A DNA stretch of 8,358 bases from JAVBSN01 sp031556525 (GTDB lineage: Bacteria; Bacillota; Clostridia; Lachnospirales; Lachnospiraceae): contig JAVBSS010000065.1 in the NCBI GenBank assembly GCA_031556525.1, forward strand, positions 1 through 8,358. Reading direction: 5' to 3'. A program made the translations under genes and the position numbers. The notes under the pieces were generated by a model. It worked only from the letters and a program-made list of their open reading frames with translations. It made no database searches and was not told where the DNA came from. This document shows, piece by piece, positions 6,613 through 8,358 of this stretch (positions within the stretch are counted from its first letter, which is position 1; each line of letters starts with the position of its first letter).

Positions 6613-7305
6613 TTACTCTGCCTCGAATATATAACCTCTACCCCATACTGTTTTAATGTATTGCGGGTTTTTAGGGTCGTTTTCTAATTTTTCACGTAAG
6701 TGACGCACATGAACACTTAATGTTCCTTCACAGATAAAAGCATCACCCCACACCTTTTCCAATAACTCATCTTTGGTAATTTCAATTCCTCTGTGGTCGT
6801 ACAGATAAAGCAACATTTTCAATTCAAGTGGTTTAAGTTTAACCAGTTCGCCCTCTTTATAAATACTATTTGATCTTCTTTCAACTTCAATATCGCCGAA
6901 TCTAATCAACGGTTGAGGTCTATATTTTTCAATCTCTTGCAATAGAGCATTACGCTTCAACACAGCTTTCACCTTAGCTAGTAGCACAGCCATCGTAAAA
7001 GGCTTTGTAATGTAATCATCTCCACCTGCTCCCAGTGACATTAATATATCATCATCAGTATTACGTACACTAATAAATATTACAGGAATATCAGAGTTTT
7101 TACGTAGATTCTTACATAAATCAAAGCCAGATTTTTCTCCTAAGTTTACGTCAAGTAGAATTAACTCTGGCTGTTTTTCGGAAATTTGTTTCAATCCGTC
7201 TTCATAATCAACCGAGTATTCCGCAGTAATGCCAAACATGTTAAAATATTGACATATAGTTTTAGCAATGCTAAGTTCATCATCTATTACAAGGCAATTA
7301 ATCAT
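6613..7305 (-). CDS. OmpR/PhoB-family response regulator
   Basis: A 230-residue regulator with an N-terminal receiver domain: acidic pair Asp8-Asp9, phospho-acceptor Asp52 in LILLDVNLG, Ser79 and Lys101 in the ITKPF motif. A C-terminal winged-helix DNA-binding domain (about 134-230) includes LKPLELKMLLYL, the recognition-helix region EGTLSVHVRHLREKLE and the final hairpin YIKTVWGRGYIFE. Length and motifs are standard. The start is fixed by GGAGG (7313-7317) 7 nt upstream. The kinase gene follows after 1 nt and is its likely phosphodonor. It is divergent from the ABC ATPase gene. The phased repeats between them are the best candidate for its binding sites, implying control of the transporter and probably of its own gene. 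Confidence 0.95.
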   Translation of the reverse strand: MINCLVIDDELSIAKTICQYFNMFGITAEYSVDYEDGLKQISEKQPELILLDVNLGEKSGFDLCKNLRKNSDIPVIFISVRNTDDDILMSLGAGGDDYITKPFTMAVLLAKVKAVLKRNALLQEIEKYRPQPLIRFGDIEVERRSNSIYKEGELVKLKPLELKMLLYLYDHRGIEITKDELLEKVWGDAFICEGTLSVHVRHLREKLENDPKNPQYIKTVWGRGYIFEAE

Positions 7306-7329
7306 TATTATTCCTCCAATTCTGCTATT

Positions 7330-7420
7330 AAGAATTATAACATATCTTATCGGTAAATATAATTAGCATTAAGAATTGATAAGAATTTGATAAGAATTAA
7401 TAATTTCTTGATAAAGACTT
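7330..7420. promoter_or_regulatory. Phased AAGAATT/TTGATAAGAATT repeats, likely response regulator operator
   Basis: AAGAATT occurs four times on the plus strand: 7330-7336, 7371-7377, 7381-7387 and 7392-7398. The last two sit within perfect 12-bp copies of TTGATAAGAATT (7376-7387 and 7387-7398). A near copy, TTGATAAAGA, follows at 7408-7417, and an inverted TCTTATC lies at 7345-7351. Copies start 10, 11 and 21 nt apart, close to whole turns of the helix, so they face the same side of the DNA. This is how OmpR-family regulators usually bind as head-to-tail dimers. The array lies between the divergent regulator gene and the ATPase gene, upstream of the latter's -35 box. Binding itself is inferred. 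Confidence 0.6.
7334..7339 (-). promoter_or_regulatory. Possible -10 box of the response regulator/kinase operon
   Basis: A perfect TATAAT on the minus strand lies 28 nt upstream of the regulator ATG. No acceptable -35 box is found 16-18 nt further upstream. This would suit an activator-dependent promoter using the nearby repeats, one of which overlaps this hexamer. In such AT-rich DNA a TATAAT can also occur by chance. Confidence 0.35.
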
Positions 7421-7426
7421 TTAATA

Positions 7427-7454
7427 TTGACTATTTGCATAATGAATTTATAAA
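7427..7454 (+). promoter_or_regulatory. Probable promoter of the ABC ATPase gene
   Basis: TTGACT (7427-7432) and TATAAA (7449-7454) each match the consensus at five of six positions, with a 16-nt spacer. Transcription would start near 7461, just before the GGAGG ribosome binding site (7464-7468), giving a very short leader. The phased repeats end 7-30 nt upstream of the -35 box, a suitable place for an activator. Confidence 0.5.
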
Positions 7455-7476
7455 CAAGAAAATGGAGGTTATTGAT

Positions 7477-8229
7477 ATGAATTCAATAATACAAACAGAA
7501 AAACTTTGCAAATCCTTTAATGTTGGCGGTAAGCAGCTTCACATTATAAAAAACTTAGACCTTGAAATAAACGAAGGGGACTTTACCGTAATTATGGGGA
7601 GTTCCGGCAGTGGAAAAAGCACATTGCTATACGCAATTTCTGGAATGGATAATCCTACTCTAGGTGCAGTTAACTTTTCTGGCGAAAATATAGCAAATCT
7701 TTCTAACGATAATCTGGCTGTATTTAGAAGAAAGAATTGTGGTTTTGTATTCCAGCAGATTCAGTTAATGGAGAATATGAGTGCAATGGATAACGTACTT
7801 ACCAGCGGCTTGTTATTAAACGATAACAAGAAATCCATTATTAAAAAAGCCGAGGAACTATTTAAGCAAGTTGGCATTGATTCTGATTTGTGGGATAAAT
7901 TTCCGAGTCAACTTTCAGGCGGTGAAGCACAAAGAGTAGGTATAGTAAGAGCATTGATTAATTCCCCAAAAGTGCTTTTTGCAGATGAACCAACAGGAGC
8001 GCTTAACTCCGCTTCCGGCGCAAACGTACTTGACGCAATCAGTGCGTTCTATAAAAGCGGACAAAGTATTGTTCTCGTTACTCACGACTTAAAAACTGCT
8101 TTGCGTGGTAACAGAATTATTTATTTGCGCGATGGAGCTATATCGGGGGAATTAGAATTAGGCGAATACTCCGCTGATGATAACTCAAGATTAGAGAGTT
8201 TGCAAAAATTCTTGGATAAGATAGTGTAA
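7477..8229 (+). CDS. ABC transporter ATP-binding protein (MacB/LolD/BceA type)
   Basis: A 250-residue ATPase that would power export or removal of a substrate together with an FtsX-like permease. Visible motifs are Walker A GSSGSGKST (41-49), Q-loop in FVFQQ (90-94), signature LSGGE (146-150), Walker B KVLFADEP with Glu171, and the H-loop His203 in VTHD. The D-loop reads GALNS where GALDS is the commoner form. The start at 7477 is chosen because GGAGG (7464-7468) lies 8 nt upstream and the MNSIIQTEKLCKSF opening suits the family. A TTG 30 codons upstream is in frame but has no ribosome binding site and lies among the regulatory repeats. The divergent regulator and kinase suggest a role in resistance to antimicrobial peptides or other envelope-active compounds. 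No permease gene begins in the remaining 129 nt, which is unusual. Confidence 0.94.
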   Translation: MNSIIQTEKLCKSFNVGGKQLHIIKNLDLEINEGDFTVIMGSSGSGKSTLLYAISGMDNPTLGAVNFSGENIANLSNDNLAVFRRKNCGFVFQQIQLMENMSAMDNVLTSGLLLNDNKKSIIKKAEELFKQVGIDSDLWDKFPSQLSGGEAQRVGIVRALINSPKVLFADEPTGALNSASGANVLDAISAFYKSGQSIVLVTHDLKTALRGNRIIYLRDGAISGELELGEYSADDNSRLESLQKFLDKIV

Positions 8230-8253
8230 AGTGAACTATGAAAAAGCATAATT

Positions 8254-8277
8254 GAAAAAATAGGCTCAAATGAACCT
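8254..8277 (-). terminator. Intrinsic terminator on the minus strand
   Basis: Read on the minus strand, AGGTTC-ATTT-GAGCCT forms a 6-bp stem (one G-U pair) with a 4-nt loop, followed at once by ATTTTTTC. Read on the plus strand the same stem has a C-A mismatch and no T run, so it does not serve the ATPase gene. It implies a transcript arriving from beyond the right edge, convergent with the ATPase. Confidence 0.6.
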
Positions 8278-8302
8278 TGAAATTTAAAATGTGATAAGTT
8301 TT

Positions 8303-8318
8303 GGTGACGTACGCCACC
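8303..8318. repeat. 16-bp near-perfect GC-rich palindrome
   Basis: GGTGACGTACGCCACC is an inverted repeat in which seven of eight position pairs are complementary. On the minus strand the remaining pair becomes a G-U wobble, so the minus-strand RNA folds best. It is the most GC-rich spot in an otherwise AT-rich tail and is not followed by a T run, so it is not a terminator. It may be an RNA hairpin in the 3' region of a gene beyond the edge, a protein binding site or part of a mobile-element end. Confidence 0.5.
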
Positions 8319-8358
8319 CTTGACTGCACTAAAAAGTAATGCTCTGATAGTTATATCG

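Noticed and set aside
7387..7476. Upstream TTG start giving a 280-residue ATPase
   Set aside because: No ribosome binding site precedes the TTG, it lies inside the regulatory repeats and upstream of the likely promoter, and the extra 30 residues do not resemble the family. The ATG at 7477 has a well-placed GGAGG.
8138..8329. Minus-strand 63-codon frame opposite the end of the ATPase gene
   Set aside because: It runs antisense through the conserved ATPase coding sequence, crosses the terminator, has low-complexity Phe/Leu/Ser content and resembles no family.

Overview
The window is AT-rich bacterial chromosome. Short AT-rich spacers, strong AGGAGG-type ribosome binding sites, a zinc-ribbon L33 gene directly before secE-nusG, type III (CoaX) pantothenate kinase and a small DUF6145-like protein together suggest a Clostridia member of the Bacillota, probably Lachnospiraceae. 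No tRNA, rRNA, CRISPR array or recognisable transposase is visible. There is no gene-free stretch longer than about 170 bases.

Left part (1-1130, minus strand): the conserved information-processing operon rpmG-secE-nusG, running into the start of what is almost certainly rplK at the left edge. rpmG (49 codons, GTG start) is intact, and a good extended -10 promoter lies upstream of it. It is followed (1199-2077, minus) by a 292-residue protein I do not recognise. truA (2176-2913, plus) is divergent from that gene and has its own promoter.

Middle part (2903-5381, minus strand): one tight four-gene operon, DUF6145-like protein / Dabb-domain protein / coaX / dusB. Gaps are 1 and 3 nt, then a 4-nt ATGA overlap. 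A promoter sits just upstream of the first gene. The last gene, dusB, overlaps the 3' end of the convergent truA by 11 nt, so two tRNA-modification genes meet tail to tail.

Right part (5385-8358): an accessory-looking signalling and transport module. A sensor histidine kinase and an OmpR-type response regulator (minus strand, 1-nt gap) are divergent from an ABC transporter ATPase of the MacB/LolD/BceA type (plus strand). The 171-nt divergent intergenic region carries a set of helically phased TTGATAAGAATT direct repeats, which look like the response regulator's binding sites. Such modules usually sense and remove antimicrobial peptides or envelope-active compounds. The FtsX-like permease that normally follows the ATPase does not begin within the 129 nt that remain. 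Instead that tail carries a minus-strand intrinsic terminator and a 16-bp near-perfect palindrome, which suggests that a transcript enters from the right. Either the permease lies elsewhere, or the module has been truncated or invaded at this edge.

Most of the window is ordinary core genome. The points most worth a second look are the regulatory repeats, the permease-less ATPase with its odd downstream tail, and the unrecognised 292-residue protein.
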